From: Armatimonadota bacterium
GTDB lineage: Bacteria; Armatimonadota; Armatimonadia; Armatimonadales; Armatimonadaceae
Assembly (NCBI GenBank): GCA_026392155.1
Contig: JAPLCP010000055.1
Coordinates: 1 to 46,172 of the forward strand
Length of the DNA: 46,172 bases
Direction: 5' to 3'
Below the pieces are notes generated by a model that was not told the DNA's origin, did no database searches, and saw nothing but the letters and a program-made list of their open reading frames with translations. This document shows, piece by piece, positions 30,509 through 38,353 of the stretch (position 1 is its first letter; each line of letters begins with the position of its first letter). The position numbers and the translations under genes are program-made.

Positions 30509-31211
30509 ACCGCCCGGCCTTAAGGTCCCGCAGCATGGGACGGAGCACCAGGCTCCAGAGAATGGCGATGGCGGTGCCCATCCAGAGAATGGCCCAGACA
30601 ATCGCGGGGATTAAGGTGGCTTGCTGCATGTTCTGCGCATCAGTGTGAACATTGGTGTGCGCGGAGAGCAGGAAGAGCGTGTTCAGGTCATAGAAGGCAT
30701 TGAGCACGCACTGGACTCCGAGAAAACCTACCAATAGCTCCTGGTTTGATCGTCCCAGCTTTGCGGCGGCAACGGCCAGAGTCAGCGCGATCGGAATCCC
30801 GGTGACGAGGGCAAAGAGCGCACCAGGAGCGGAGATCAGGCCAAAGAGCGCCAGCGGGAGAGTCAGCGCCACCGAGGCCGCCATGATCGCCAGCAGCTTT
30901 TTAGGGGCCACTCCCCGCCGAAGCGCCGCAAGCATCAGAGCCCCAAACAGCGTCGCACCAAGATAGCCCGCCGCATTGATCACCGCGCCAAGCCCCCCAC
31001 GGGTCAGGGTCACGCCAGACGCGTCCGGGGAGACGCCCAGTGCAACGGGCAGTCCGCCGGTGAGCAGTGCCGCCAGCGCATGGCCACCCTCGTGGATAAA
31101 CGTCACAAAGAGTCGCACCGGGTAGGTGAGAAACTGCGCGTACGGTACAAACGAGAGCGCAATGGTAAGCAGCGCCCCAACCAGAATGCTACGTGAAGTG
31201 TTGGCTTTCAT
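30501..31211 (-). CDS. M50-like membrane metallopeptidase
   Basis: This 236-residue integral membrane protein starts MKANTSRSILVGALLTIALS. A HEGGH motif (VRLFVTFIHEGGHALAALLT), a variant of the HExxH zinc site, lies near residue 40-45 at the start of a hydrophobic helix. About six further helices follow. The pattern resembles the M50B-like group of bacterial membrane proteins with an early HExxH and FYDLNTLF as a possible third-ligand region. The substrate is unknown. The start at 31211 is preferred over an upstream in-frame ATG at 31277 because a TATAAT box (31242-31237 on minus) and an AGGAAAG Shine-Dalgarno lie just before it. Confidence 0.78.
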   Translation of the reverse strand: MKANTSRSILVGALLTIALSFVPYAQFLTYPVRLFVTFIHEGGHALAALLTGGLPVALGVSPDASGVTLTRGGLGAVINAAGYLGATLFGALMLAALRRGVAPKKLLAIMAASVALTLPLALFGLISAPGALFALVTGIPIALTLAVAAAKLGRSNQELLVGFLGVQCVLNAFYDLNTLFLLSAHTNVHTDAQNMQQATLIPAIVWAILWMGTAIAILWSLVLRPMLRDLKAGRSI

Positions 31212-31236
31212 CAGTTTTATGTTCTTTCCTGCCTGT

Positions 31237-31242
31237 ATTATA
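31237..31242 (-). promoter_or_regulatory. -10 box of the M50-like gene
   Basis: A consensus TATAAT on minus lies 25 nt before the ATG at 31211, leaving a leader of about 20 nt that contains AGGAAAG. Confidence 0.6.
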
Positions 31243-31301
31243 CGACGGAATGGGCTAAAATCGTTCCCTCTATGCAAAGGCCCACAAGTGAGACACCGCT
31301 C

Positions 31302-32060
31302 CTACAACTTGGTTGCAGCTGCATCCAGGGCACGCAAGCACTCCCGTGCGGCCTCACGTACGCGGGGTGCAGGAGATTCAAGATAGAAAGTTGCCATCTC
31401 CGTCGCGCCTGCCTCATGCGCACTTCCCAGAATCAGTAAGATCGCCACAATGGCATCCTCGGTGATCCCTCGCGTGAGGCACAAAGCCAAGTACTCGCGT
31501 TGTGCCGTCAAGAGAGCCTGTGCCTCGGAGACTGTCATCCGGGGCAGGAGGCGTGCCAATGCCTCGCTCTCTGCCTGCTCCCAAGCTAGACGATCTTCCT
31601 CTTTCTCCATATACGGAACTTGCCGTGCGGCTTCTAGGAATTTGGGTACCAAACGAACTTCATTTACTCGTTCTAAGAGCCCCACAAGCGCCATTGTCGC
31701 ATTTTGCTGTAGCAGAAGACTCTGAGACGGGCTAGTTATCTTCTCTATGTACCACCAGAACGCAACGAGTGCCTCCCATAAAAAAAACATCGTCCAAGCA
31801 AAATATTTTCCACGAATCAGCCAGGCCAAAGGCATTAGCACTATGGGTAACACAAAGGCCCTGCGCCTGGACGTCTGTTGCGATCTCTTCATTTCAGTCC
31901 GCAAAAGCCCAGTCAGCGCTTCCAAAGCCTCCCCAGTTTCCCAGCCTTCCGTGGCACGCTCAGGAAACGCCCAGGAGTGGCTGAGGCGTTCGCGAAGCTG
32001 TTCTTGCCGAGTAGTGGCATTATCTGAAGCACTTGACGCGGCAAGCGGCTTTTGGATCAT
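31302..32060 (-). CDS. unknown membrane protein, third gene of a coupled trio
   Basis: I do not recognise a family. The 252-residue protein starts MIQKPLAASSASDNATTRQE. A cytoplasmic-looking N-terminus leads to two hydrophobic helices close together at about 80-115 (AFVLPIVLMPLAWLIRG, FAWTMFFLWEALVAFWWYI). A helical C-terminal domain ends with TFYLESPAPRVREAARECLR, like the last helix of a HEAT-type repeat. The neighbour at 32057-32716 has the same plan (N-terminal helices, two membrane helices, a C-terminal end VREAAEECLRCL), so the two are likely paralogues. The start at 32060 overlaps the upstream stop as ATGA. Membership in an operon of three unknown genes is clear; function is not. Confidence 0.78.
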   Translation of the reverse strand: MIQKPLAASSASDNATTRQEQLRERLSHSWAFPERATEGWETGEALEALTGLLRTEMKRSQQTSRRRAFVLPIVLMPLAWLIRGKYFAWTMFFLWEALVAFWWYIEKITSPSQSLLLQQNATMALVGLLERVNEVRLVPKFLEAARQVPYMEKEEDRLAWEQAESEALARLLPRMTVSEAQALLTAQREYLALCLTRGITEDAIVAILLILGSAHEAGATEMATFYLESPAPRVREAARECLRALDAAATKL

Positions 32061-32716
32061 CCGGCACGCTCCAAACAGCGCAAGCACTCTTCAGCGGCTT
32101 CCCTCACGGTCTCGCTTTCGTCGGGGTTGGTGACGAGGCGGCGGGCGTAGGGCTTGACGAAGATATCGCCTGCGGTTCCTAAGGCTAATAAAAGCGCGAT
32201 CTGGAGCGCCTCACCAGGCCACTCGTCTTTTAGGCGTGCACGGAGCCAGCGCCGCTCGTCTTGGGTGAGTGTCTCTAGCTCCTCCGATGTGGCAGTGGCA
32301 AGGCGACGAGCAAGAGAGTCGTATGCCCTTCGACGCTCTCTTCCTAGCGATTCGACACTGGCAATCCATGTTCCTAGGGAGATCGTCCGTCCTCCATGCT
32401 CCAGCTGCACGAAAAGCTGCTGACGAAGCCATCGGGGACGCTGCGAATAGTCGCGGCCTAAGGAGAGAAGAAAGAAAAAGAAAGCCAGTCCAGTAATCAC
32501 GCTCATCACACGCATCTCGGCTACCAATACACAAATTAATAGAATCGCAATGGGCAAGATCGCCAGTGCCTGCCAGCGGGCGCGGTGTGGCATTTCCAGA
32601 GCACGGTGGAGAGACTCGACGGCGGTTTCGGGCTCTTGTTGAGCCAGCCAGCGTGCAATATCTGCCTCAGTGTCTTTGAGGAGATCAGGTGGGCGATAGA
32701 GCTGTTGCTGGCTCAT
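32057..32716 (-). CDS. unknown membrane protein, second gene of a coupled trio
   Basis: I do not recognise a family. This 219-residue protein starts MSQQQLYRPPDLLKDTEADI. Two adjacent hydrophobic helices are at about 48-90 (ALAILPIAILLICVLVA, VITGLAFFFFLLSLG). A long helical C-terminal domain follows and ends RRLVTNPDESETVREAAEEC, closely resembling the end of the next gene's product. It shares start and stop overlaps (ATGA) with both neighbours, so translation of the three is coupled. The N- and C-terminal parts probably face the same side of the membrane because there are two helices. Confidence 0.78.
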   Translation of the reverse strand: MSQQQLYRPPDLLKDTEADIARWLAQQEPETAVESLHRALEMPHRARWQALAILPIAILLICVLVAEMRVMSVITGLAFFFFLLSLGRDYSQRPRWLRQQLFVQLEHGGRTISLGTWIASVESLGRERRRAYDSLARRLATATSEELETLTQDERRWLRARLKDEWPGEALQIALLLALGTAGDIFVKPYARRLVTNPDESETVREAAEECLRCLERAG

Positions 32717-33279
32717 GGTTGTGTGGGGCGTGTGGGAAGCTGCTTTTGCGCCTTGGCAAGCTCACGGGCGAGCGCGGGGGAATCGTCGCTTTTTAGCAAT
32801 GCCTTAGCGCTCTCATCGCCGTACTTTTCGACAAAGTGGCGTAAATGGAACCGATACCCCTGAAGGGCTAACACGGCATAATCCCGACGGAGGCTCTCGA
32901 TGAGAAAAGCTTTCCAGCGCAACGTCAAAAAGAGCGTGAGGCGTGCACGAGGTGGCAGATTAGACTTGGCACGGCAGGGATCATCATAGCGCTGCGCCAA
33001 TGTCAAGGCGGCATGAGGAGGAAGCAAGCACAAGAGTAGAGCAAAACGGGACGTGGCTTGGAGTCCCGTGACAGACTCGGGATAGGTCTCCTCAAGACGC
33101 GGATCATCCAGAAACGTCGCCAGTGCAGAGGCATCTAAAGCCGCAAGCGCAGTCCGAAGCGCCTCATTTTCCCAAGCCGCAGGTGCTAGTCCCGACGCAA
33201 CTGCCTCCTGAACACGCCGAAGCGTATCCACACAAAACGCTTCCCACTCCTGCCAGGCCCGCTCTAGCGACGTTTCCAT
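32713..33279 (-). CDS. unknown soluble protein, first gene of a coupled trio
   Basis: I do not recognise a family. The 188-residue protein (METSLERAWQEWEAFCVDTL) is helical with no signal peptide; one moderately hydrophobic stretch is TSRFALLLCLLPPHAALTLA. The C-terminal part is charged (KYGDESAKALLKSDDSPALA). It is the promoter-proximal gene: a TAGAAT box on minus (33291-33286) lies 6 nt before the ATG, suggesting leaderless transcription. Its stop overlaps the next start as ATGA. Confidence 0.75.
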   Translation of the reverse strand: METSLERAWQEWEAFCVDTLRRVQEAVASGLAPAAWENEALRTALAALDASALATFLDDPRLEETYPESVTGLQATSRFALLLCLLPPHAALTLAQRYDDPCRAKSNLPPRARLTLFLTLRWKAFLIESLRRDYAVLALQGYRFHLRHFVEKYGDESAKALLKSDDSPALARELAKAQKQLPTRPTQP

Positions 33280-33285
33280 TTGCCT

Positions 33286-33291
33286 ATTCTA
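33286..33291 (-). promoter_or_regulatory. -10 box of the three-gene unknown operon
   Basis: TAGAAT on minus ends 6 nt before the ATG at 33279, with no Shine-Dalgarno between. Confidence 0.5.
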
Positions 33292-33346
33292 GCGTGAAAA
33301 TTCATACTTGGCGTGGGTCGTAGAAAAGCCTACAATCTAGGAAGCG

Positions 33347-33517
33347 ATGTTTCAGCTCTAGTTTACTCCCCGATCCGACGACACGATCCAGCCGTACAAA
33401 TGGACGTATCAGCTGTCGCTGGCGCACATCGAGGGCTGGCGTGATCTGGTCGCATCACGCTTTTGGTTCAGAGCGCACCACACCATGCCCCCCTCAATGC
33501 CACGGCAGCGACACTAG
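33347..33517 (+). pseudogene. probable gene remnant with an in-frame TAG at codon 5
   Basis: Starting at ATG 33347 the frame reads MFQL, a TAG stop at 33359-33361, then 51 more open codons to TAG at 33515-33517. The open part (FTPRSDDTIQPYKWTYQLSL, then AHIEGWRDLVASRFWFRAHH) looks like real protein but is too short to identify. A TACAAT box lies at 33331-33336. The simplest reading is the decayed end of a gene; a short recoded ORF is possible but unsupported. Confidence 0.4.
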
Positions 33518-33555
33518 ACGTTCGTCCACATCCCTGACATCTGATAAAGTAAGCT

Positions 33556-34089
33556 GTGGACTATTTTTCCTGGGGAATTGGACTCACCAAGCTCGTCTTA
33601 GTGCTTGCCAGTGTTGCTTCGGTCGCAATGATTATCGAGCGGCTCTGGACACTACATCGTGAAGGACGTGACGGCGAAGCTCGTGCACGACGTGCTTTTG
33701 TCGAGGGCAAGAAGCGCAATAACAGACGCCTTCAAGACTCTGTCGGGCGTGCGGTGACCCTAGAGACCTTGGAGCTTCAAAAAAACCTACCGTATCTGGC
33801 GACCATTGCCTCAACGGCTCCGTATATCGGGCTTTTTGGGACGGTACTGGGGATTCTGGATGCCTTTGGAAAGATCGCGCGGGCGGGGGGCGAGATGAAC
33901 CCGGCGGTGATCTCGGGGAGCATCTCAGAGGCGCTGATCACCACCGCCATTGGGCTCGGTGTCGCCGTACCAGCGGCTATTGCCTATAACTTGCTGCTGG
34001 CACGTATCAATGCACTGAGCCTACGGATCGAGAACCGCGCCATGGAGGCGGCGGATAAAGCGAGCGCGAATCAAGAGGGGCAGCCGTGA
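33556..34089 (+). CDS. MotA/TolQ/ExbB-family proton channel protein
   Basis: This 177-residue protein starts at GTG (MDYFSWGIGLTKLVLVLASV). It has one N-terminal membrane helix, then a cytoplasmic segment of about 45 residues, then the two family helices: LPYLATIASTAPYIGLFGTV with GILDAFGKIA, and ISEALITTAIGLGVAVPAAI. The TAPYIGLFGTV and SEALITTA motifs are typical of ExbB/TolQ. It forms the stator that uses the proton gradient to drive a TonB- or TolA-like protein. It is shorter than E. coli ExbB (244). A GATAAA box precedes the start by 7 nt. The stop overlaps the ExbD start (GTGA). Confidence 0.93.
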   Translation: MDYFSWGIGLTKLVLVLASVASVAMIIERLWTLHREGRDGEARARRAFVEGKKRNNRRLQDSVGRAVTLETLELQKNLPYLATIASTAPYIGLFGTVLGILDAFGKIARAGGEMNPAVISGSISEALITTAIGLGVAVPAAIAYNLLLARINALSLRIENRAMEAADKASANQEGQP

Positions 34090-34547
34090 ACGTCGGAGGA
34101 TCAGGATCATCGGGCCGAGGACGCTACGCCGCGCCACCGCTTGCGGAGATCAATATCGTCCCTCTGGTAGATGTCGTGCTGGTCGTCTTGATTATCTTTA
34201 TGGTCACCATGAGCTTCAAGAAACCCCAGAAGTCCGATGGCAAAAGCGAGCCGGTTTTCTCTCTGCCCATCACTCTTCCGGCGGCAAGTGCCTCGAAGGC
34301 GGGAACGTCGCGTAGCTCGACTCTGGCGTGTGGGGTGGATAAAAACGGGCAGCGCTTTGTCGGCAACCAGCCCGTCACCACCGAGGTACTCTTGCTTAAA
34401 GTCCGCGAAGCCGCCAAAGACCCACAAGCCGCCGTGCGCATAGACGCCGACCGGGATGCCCCGTTCCAGAATGTCGTCGAGCTTGTCGAAGCGTGTCAGC
34501 TCGAAGGGATCCGAAATGTCCAGCTCCACACGTCCAATCCGCACTAG
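34086..34547 (+). CDS. ExbD/TolR-family protein
   Basis: This 153-residue protein starts at GTG 34086, overlapping the upstream stop. It has a short Gly/Ser-rich N-terminus, then PPLAEINIVPLVDVVLVVLI with the key membrane Asp in the single helix, and IIFMVTMSF. The periplasmic domain has VDKNGQRFVGNQPVTTEVLL and AAVRIDADRDAPFQNVVELV, the usual ExbD/TolR fold. The Asp carries protons in the ExbB-ExbD stator. The end overlaps the next gene by 32 bp. Confidence 0.93.
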   Translation: MNVGGSGSSGRGRYAAPPLAEINIVPLVDVVLVVLIIFMVTMSFKKPQKSDGKSEPVFSLPITLPAASASKAGTSRSSTLACGVDKNGQRFVGNQPVTTEVLLLKVREAAKDPQAAVRIDADRDAPFQNVVELVEACQLEGIRNVQLHTSNPH

Positions 34548-36108
34548 CGCCGCCCTCGCCCTCTCGCTCGGCCTGCACGCCCTGCTGATCGGCTTCGGTA
34601 TCCTGTCGGGGCCAGGCTCCCCCACCCAGCCCAAGAGTGCGGAGGTGCGCAGCATTCTTGCACAGAAAAAGCTCGTCCAGCTCACCGAGATCGCCAACCA
34701 GCTGGAGGCACTTAAGAAGCAGCCCCTGCAAGAAACGCCGCCACCGCCCTCGGCTGCCCAGGCGCAACAGGCAATGAAAAGAGCGCTCTCGGACAGTCAA
34801 GATGCCCGTAAAGCGCTAGGGGCTCTGGAGCAGAGTGTCGGGAAGCCAGAGCTGGCCAGCAGAGCCTTCGAGGCGCTAAAGCATCGCACCGAGCAGGCGC
34901 AAAAATCCCAGGCCGAGGCGTTTCAGGTGCTGGATCAGCGGCTCCAAGCCGCCGTACAAAAACCAGAGGCTATCGCGCTACGGGCTGCCCTCGCCAAACA
35001 AGTTGCCGCTCAGCTCGCCACCAAGCGTGCCGAAGAGCAGCAGAGACGCCTACCGCCACAGACCGACAAAGCGGGCCTTGAAAAGGCGCTTTCGCAGGCA
35101 AAAGCGGCGCACGACGAAGCCATTAAAGCCCTCGGAGAAGCCAAGCAGGAGCAAGAGCGCGCCCAAAAGTACGAGCGCCGCGCCCAGCAGAGCCAGCTTG
35201 CCAAAGCCCTGCGTGGCTCGTCGGGTGAGAGGCTAGATACGATGGAGGAGATCCTGCAGGCGGCGCAGAATGCCTCCGCAAAAGTAGAGGTGCTGGCAAA
35301 GTCTCTCGGGCTCCCGGTGGCAGAGAGTCCCCAAGGCGAAGGCAGTGGTGAGCCCGATCTCGACAAGCTTACTGCACGGGCACAGCGCCTGCTAGATCAC
35401 GCGCAACAGCGCCCTGGGAGCCAGGCGGCGGCGTTTCTGGCGGCGGCGCAGCAGGGCAGCAAGCGTGCGGGAGATCTGACGGGGTTCATGGGCACCTCGG
35501 GAAAGCGCGACGGTGGCATTGTCCGGCGACGCGGCCCCGGCGAGCCGCGGGGAGGTTTTGAGACGGCTGCCCCAACCCTTAAGAGCGGCTTCGAGAAAAA
35601 CGCCGTGGCAGGCCGCTCGCTGACCACACAAACCGGGCCGGGCGTCGGTGGTGCGGAGTGGATGTTCGTGGATAGCTGGTATGTTCTTGGCCCCTTTCCC
35701 AACCCGAACCGCCAGAACATCGACACAGCGTTTGGCCCTGAGAAGCTCCTCGACTTAGACGCAAGCTACCCCGGAAAAGACGGCAAGACGATCTCCTGGG
35801 CCTTTCACCAAGCGCAGTCCGCCGAGGTTCGCCCGCCCGTCTCTCAAGAGTACGCGGTCTACTACTTCTACACCGAGCTAAGCTTCGAGGAGGCGGGAGA
35901 TCACTGGATCGCCATCGGCAGTGACGATAAATCCCATCTCTGGCTCAACGGCCAGACGGTCTGGGTCAGCTCGACCAACCTCAAGGGCTGGCAAGCGGGC
36001 GAGGGCCTGCGTCGGGTTCACTTTCAGAAAGGCAAGAACCGCCTGCTCCTCAGAGTCGAAAATGGCTGGCTCGGTGTCGGAGCCTCGCTGGTCATCCGCG
36101 TGCGTTAA
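34516..36108 (+). CDS. TonB/TolA-like transenvelope protein with coiled coil and C-terminal beta domain
   Basis: This 530-residue protein starts at ATG 34516 with an AAGGGAT Shine-Dalgarno. A short basic N-terminus leads to one helix, ALALSLGLHALLIGFGILSG, with Ser17 and His21 spaced as SxxxH, the spacing TonB and TolA need to couple to ExbB/ExbD or TolQ/TolR. Residues about 45-260 are charged and helical with coiled-coil character (AQAQQAMKRALSDSQDARKA, KAAHDEAIKALGEAKQEQER). A Gly/Arg-rich linker follows. Residues about 400-530 are a beta-rich domain (WMFVDSWYVLGPFPNPNRQN, HWIAIGSDDKSHLWLNGQTV, GKNRLLLRVENGWLGVGASL) resembling PA14- or jelly-roll-type carbohydrate-binding domains. Family membership of that end is uncertain. 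Confidence 0.82.
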   Translation: MSSSTRPIRTSAALALSLGLHALLIGFGILSGPGSPTQPKSAEVRSILAQKKLVQLTEIANQLEALKKQPLQETPPPPSAAQAQQAMKRALSDSQDARKALGALEQSVGKPELASRAFEALKHRTEQAQKSQAEAFQVLDQRLQAAVQKPEAIALRAALAKQVAAQLATKRAEEQQRRLPPQTDKAGLEKALSQAKAAHDEAIKALGEAKQEQERAQKYERRAQQSQLAKALRGSSGERLDTMEEILQAAQNASAKVEVLAKSLGLPVAESPQGEGSGEPDLDKLTARAQRLLDHAQQRPGSQAAAFLAAAQQGSKRAGDLTGFMGTSGKRDGGIVRRRGPGEPRGGFETAAPTLKSGFEKNAVAGRSLTTQTGPGVGGAEWMFVDSWYVLGPFPNPNRQNIDTAFGPEKLLDLDASYPGKDGKTISWAFHQAQSAEVRPPVSQEYAVYYFYTELSFEEAGDHWIAIGSDDKSHLWLNGQTVWVSSTNLKGWQAGEGLRRVHFQKGKNRLLLRVENGWLGVGASLVIRVR

Positions 36109-36117
36109 ACCGCCGGT

Positions 36118-38325
36118 TTACAGCTCGAACAAGCTCATCTGCTGCTTGGCATCTTCGGCGGCCTTGCGTTTTGCGCCAACAAGGGGCTTGGGACAGAGCT
36201 TCTCAAAGTCCTCCCCGATAGCGGCCTCTAAGCGGCTGGCAAACTTGTAGAGCTTGGTCTGGTAGTACTCGATGTCTTCGTCTTGGTTGTAGTTGTCGGC
36301 GGTAACAAGCGCTTTGTCGCCCTCGCGCTGGTAGATAATCGCATAGTCCCCCACGGTCAGGCCCACCATCGCTTCGGCGTTGCGCTTCTTGGCATCGCTA
36401 GTGAAGGTCTTATCCGTGACGCGCTCGCGGCGGGAGATCTGCTCGATACCAAGCGTGCGGTTCTCGATCGCCTCTAAGAGCTCTTTGTAGCGCGCCGAGA
36501 GCCCGGCTCTATCATCAGCGAGGAGAAAGTCCACGGCTTCGTAGAGGAATTTCTTGCCGAACTTCTCATCGGCGCGCGAACGGAGGCTAGAGCCTTTGAA
36601 GGTCTTCTTGCCCTCGTAGCTCACCAGCACGTAGTTCTTGGCCTTGAGCGAGAGCATCACTTCGTAGCGGCCATCAAAGGCGAGCCGGATTCCCTCAGGG
36701 AGCGTCGCGCCGATCTCGCCGATAAAGGCTTCCTCAACATCGAGGCCCGAGATTCCCGCAGGCGGCTGAAAATAAACGCCGTCAGTGTCGATCTCAATCA
36801 CGGTCGCGCCACGGGTTTCCAGCTCCTCCGCGATCTGCTTGACGATCACCTGGCCAATCTCGGTCACTTTGGCGGCGGCGGTGTAGTCGTTGAAGTAGAA
36901 CGGTGCGCCTAGATAGCCATAAAACGAGTTGATGAGCAGCTTATAGGAGCCCTGGAGGCCATCCCAGTAGGCCGAGGCGATCTGGTTCTGGGTGGCTTCG
37001 TACTCTTTCGCTTTTCGCTTTGCCATCAGGCGGCGGCGGGTCAGCTCTTTGAGGAGCGGCAGAAACAGCCCCAGCGTGTCGGAGCTGCTGCTGACATTGT
37101 AGTTGAGCATGATGCTCGGGTAGAGGCTCTCGACATCGGCTTTTACGATGCCGCGCAACAAACCGGCGAGACGCATCTCGGTATAGCCGCCGCCGTAGGG
37201 CTGGCTAGGCTGCTGGCGCGTGATGGCGTGGCCCGCTTGCAAGTAGGCCCGCACAAAGACCGAGTTGATCTTCTCGCCGCTGCCGGTCACCGCAACACTC
37301 TGAAAGACATCAGGCACCATCTGGGTGGAGTAGAACTCGGTGGGCGTGACGATCTCCGCCAAGCGTCGCGTCTCTCGCACATCGCCCAGTGTGTAGGCCT
37401 TCACGCGCTCCGGGTCGGTGCGCCAGAGCGAGGCGATCTCGTCGTGGGGGATATAGACTCTATCCGGCTCGGCAATATGATAGGTTCGGGCGCACTCTTT
37501 TAAGTTATACGAAGAGATCTCACCGCGTGCCACATCAAAGCGCTGGGTCTGAAAGAGCGTGTCCAGAACATGCCGTCCCCAGATAAAGTGCGGCACAAAC
37601 GGACGCGTGTTAGCCCCCATCGCACAGTTGCGCTCCATCCCAATCCCCATCTCGGAGCTGTCTCGCCCCCAGGGAAGCGCGATCTGGAGTGCCTTGGCCC
37701 GCGCCCGAATCCACGGCAGGTCAAAGCCGTAGATATTGTGCCCCTCGATAATATCGGGATCCCACTCTGTCACTAAGTGGTTGAGCGCCCAGAGCATCTC
37801 CCGCTCCTCGCCAAAGAGCAGCTCCTCGTTGCCAAAGTTGTCTGAGCAGGCAATAAGAAAGATATGGGCACCGGGCTCGGTGGGAGTAAAGGTAGTGGTC
37901 TCGATATCAATCTGCATCCGGCGCACTTCGGTAAAGGCCATGCCCTTAAAGAGCGTGCGGCCCGTCCCGAGGAGAAACTGCTTCTGTGGCGAGCCATACT
38001 GGAGAAAGTCCCGGCGCTCGTCCCGGAGAATCTGCCGTGCGTCTAAATAGGCACGCCAGTGGGGAAAGCGCACGAGGCGGGAGTAGCCCTCACCCTCTAA
38101 TTGGATCTCCTCACCATCGGGGAGAAAGCGCTCATCGCGCTGGATGAGCCAGGGGATAAACGGGACGGTCTCCATAGCGATGCTACCATCGCGGTGCCGT
38201 GAGATCAGCGTCGCCGTGTCTTTTTGCGTCTCGACAGCGACTAAGCGCGGTGTCGTGTCTAGGCCATTGAGAGCGGCATCCAGGAGGCTCTTATCGAGGC
38301 TTTTATCGAGAGTGGAAACGGACAC
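36118..38325 (-). CDS. family B DNA polymerase
   Basis: This 735-residue protein has the full set of B-family motifs. The 3'-5' exonuclease has Exo I QIDIETTTF (Asp140, Glu142), Exo II EGHNIYGFDLPW (Asp202) and Exo III YTLGDVRETRRL. The polymerase has motif A DVESLYPSIM, motif B LINSFYGYLGAP and motif C IEIDTDGVYF. The C-terminus ends QMSLFEL, which fits the bacterial beta-clamp-binding consensus QLxLF. It is near the size of E. coli Pol II (783) but not clearly orthologous, so polB is not assigned. The start is GTG 38325, 5 nt after a TATAAT box on minus. Confidence 0.95.
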   Translation of the reverse strand: MSVSTLDKSLDKSLLDAALNGLDTTPRLVAVETQKDTATLISRHRDGSIAMETVPFIPWLIQRDERFLPDGEEIQLEGEGYSRLVRFPHWRAYLDARQILRDERRDFLQYGSPQKQFLLGTGRTLFKGMAFTEVRRMQIDIETTTFTPTEPGAHIFLIACSDNFGNEELLFGEEREMLWALNHLVTEWDPDIIEGHNIYGFDLPWIRARAKALQIALPWGRDSSEMGIGMERNCAMGANTRPFVPHFIWGRHVLDTLFQTQRFDVARGEISSYNLKECARTYHIAEPDRVYIPHDEIASLWRTDPERVKAYTLGDVRETRRLAEIVTPTEFYSTQMVPDVFQSVAVTGSGEKINSVFVRAYLQAGHAITRQQPSQPYGGGYTEMRLAGLLRGIVKADVESLYPSIMLNYNVSSSSDTLGLFLPLLKELTRRRLMAKRKAKEYEATQNQIASAYWDGLQGSYKLLINSFYGYLGAPFYFNDYTAAAKVTEIGQVIVKQIAEELETRGATVIEIDTDGVYFQPPAGISGLDVEEAFIGEIGATLPEGIRLAFDGRYEVMLSLKAKNYVLVSYEGKKTFKGSSLRSRADEKFGKKFLYEAVDFLLADDRAGLSARYKELLEAIENRTLGIEQISRRERVTDKTFTSDAKKRNAEAMVGLTVGDYAIIYQREGDKALVTADNYNQDEDIEYYQTKLYKFASRLEAAIGEDFEKLCPKPLVGAKRKAAEDAKQQMSLFEL

Positions 38326-38330
38326 GGGGG

Positions 38331-38347
38331 ATTATACCCGGTACAAT
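38331..38347. promoter_or_regulatory. divergent leaderless promoters (polymerase on minus, FG-GAP gene on plus)
   Basis: TATAAT on minus (38336-38331) lies 5 nt before the polymerase GTG at 38325. TACAAT on plus (38342-38347) lies 6 nt before the ATG at 38354. The two -10 boxes are only 5 bp apart, so the two RNA polymerases cannot bind at once. Confidence 0.55.
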
Positions 38348-38353
38348 ACTTCC

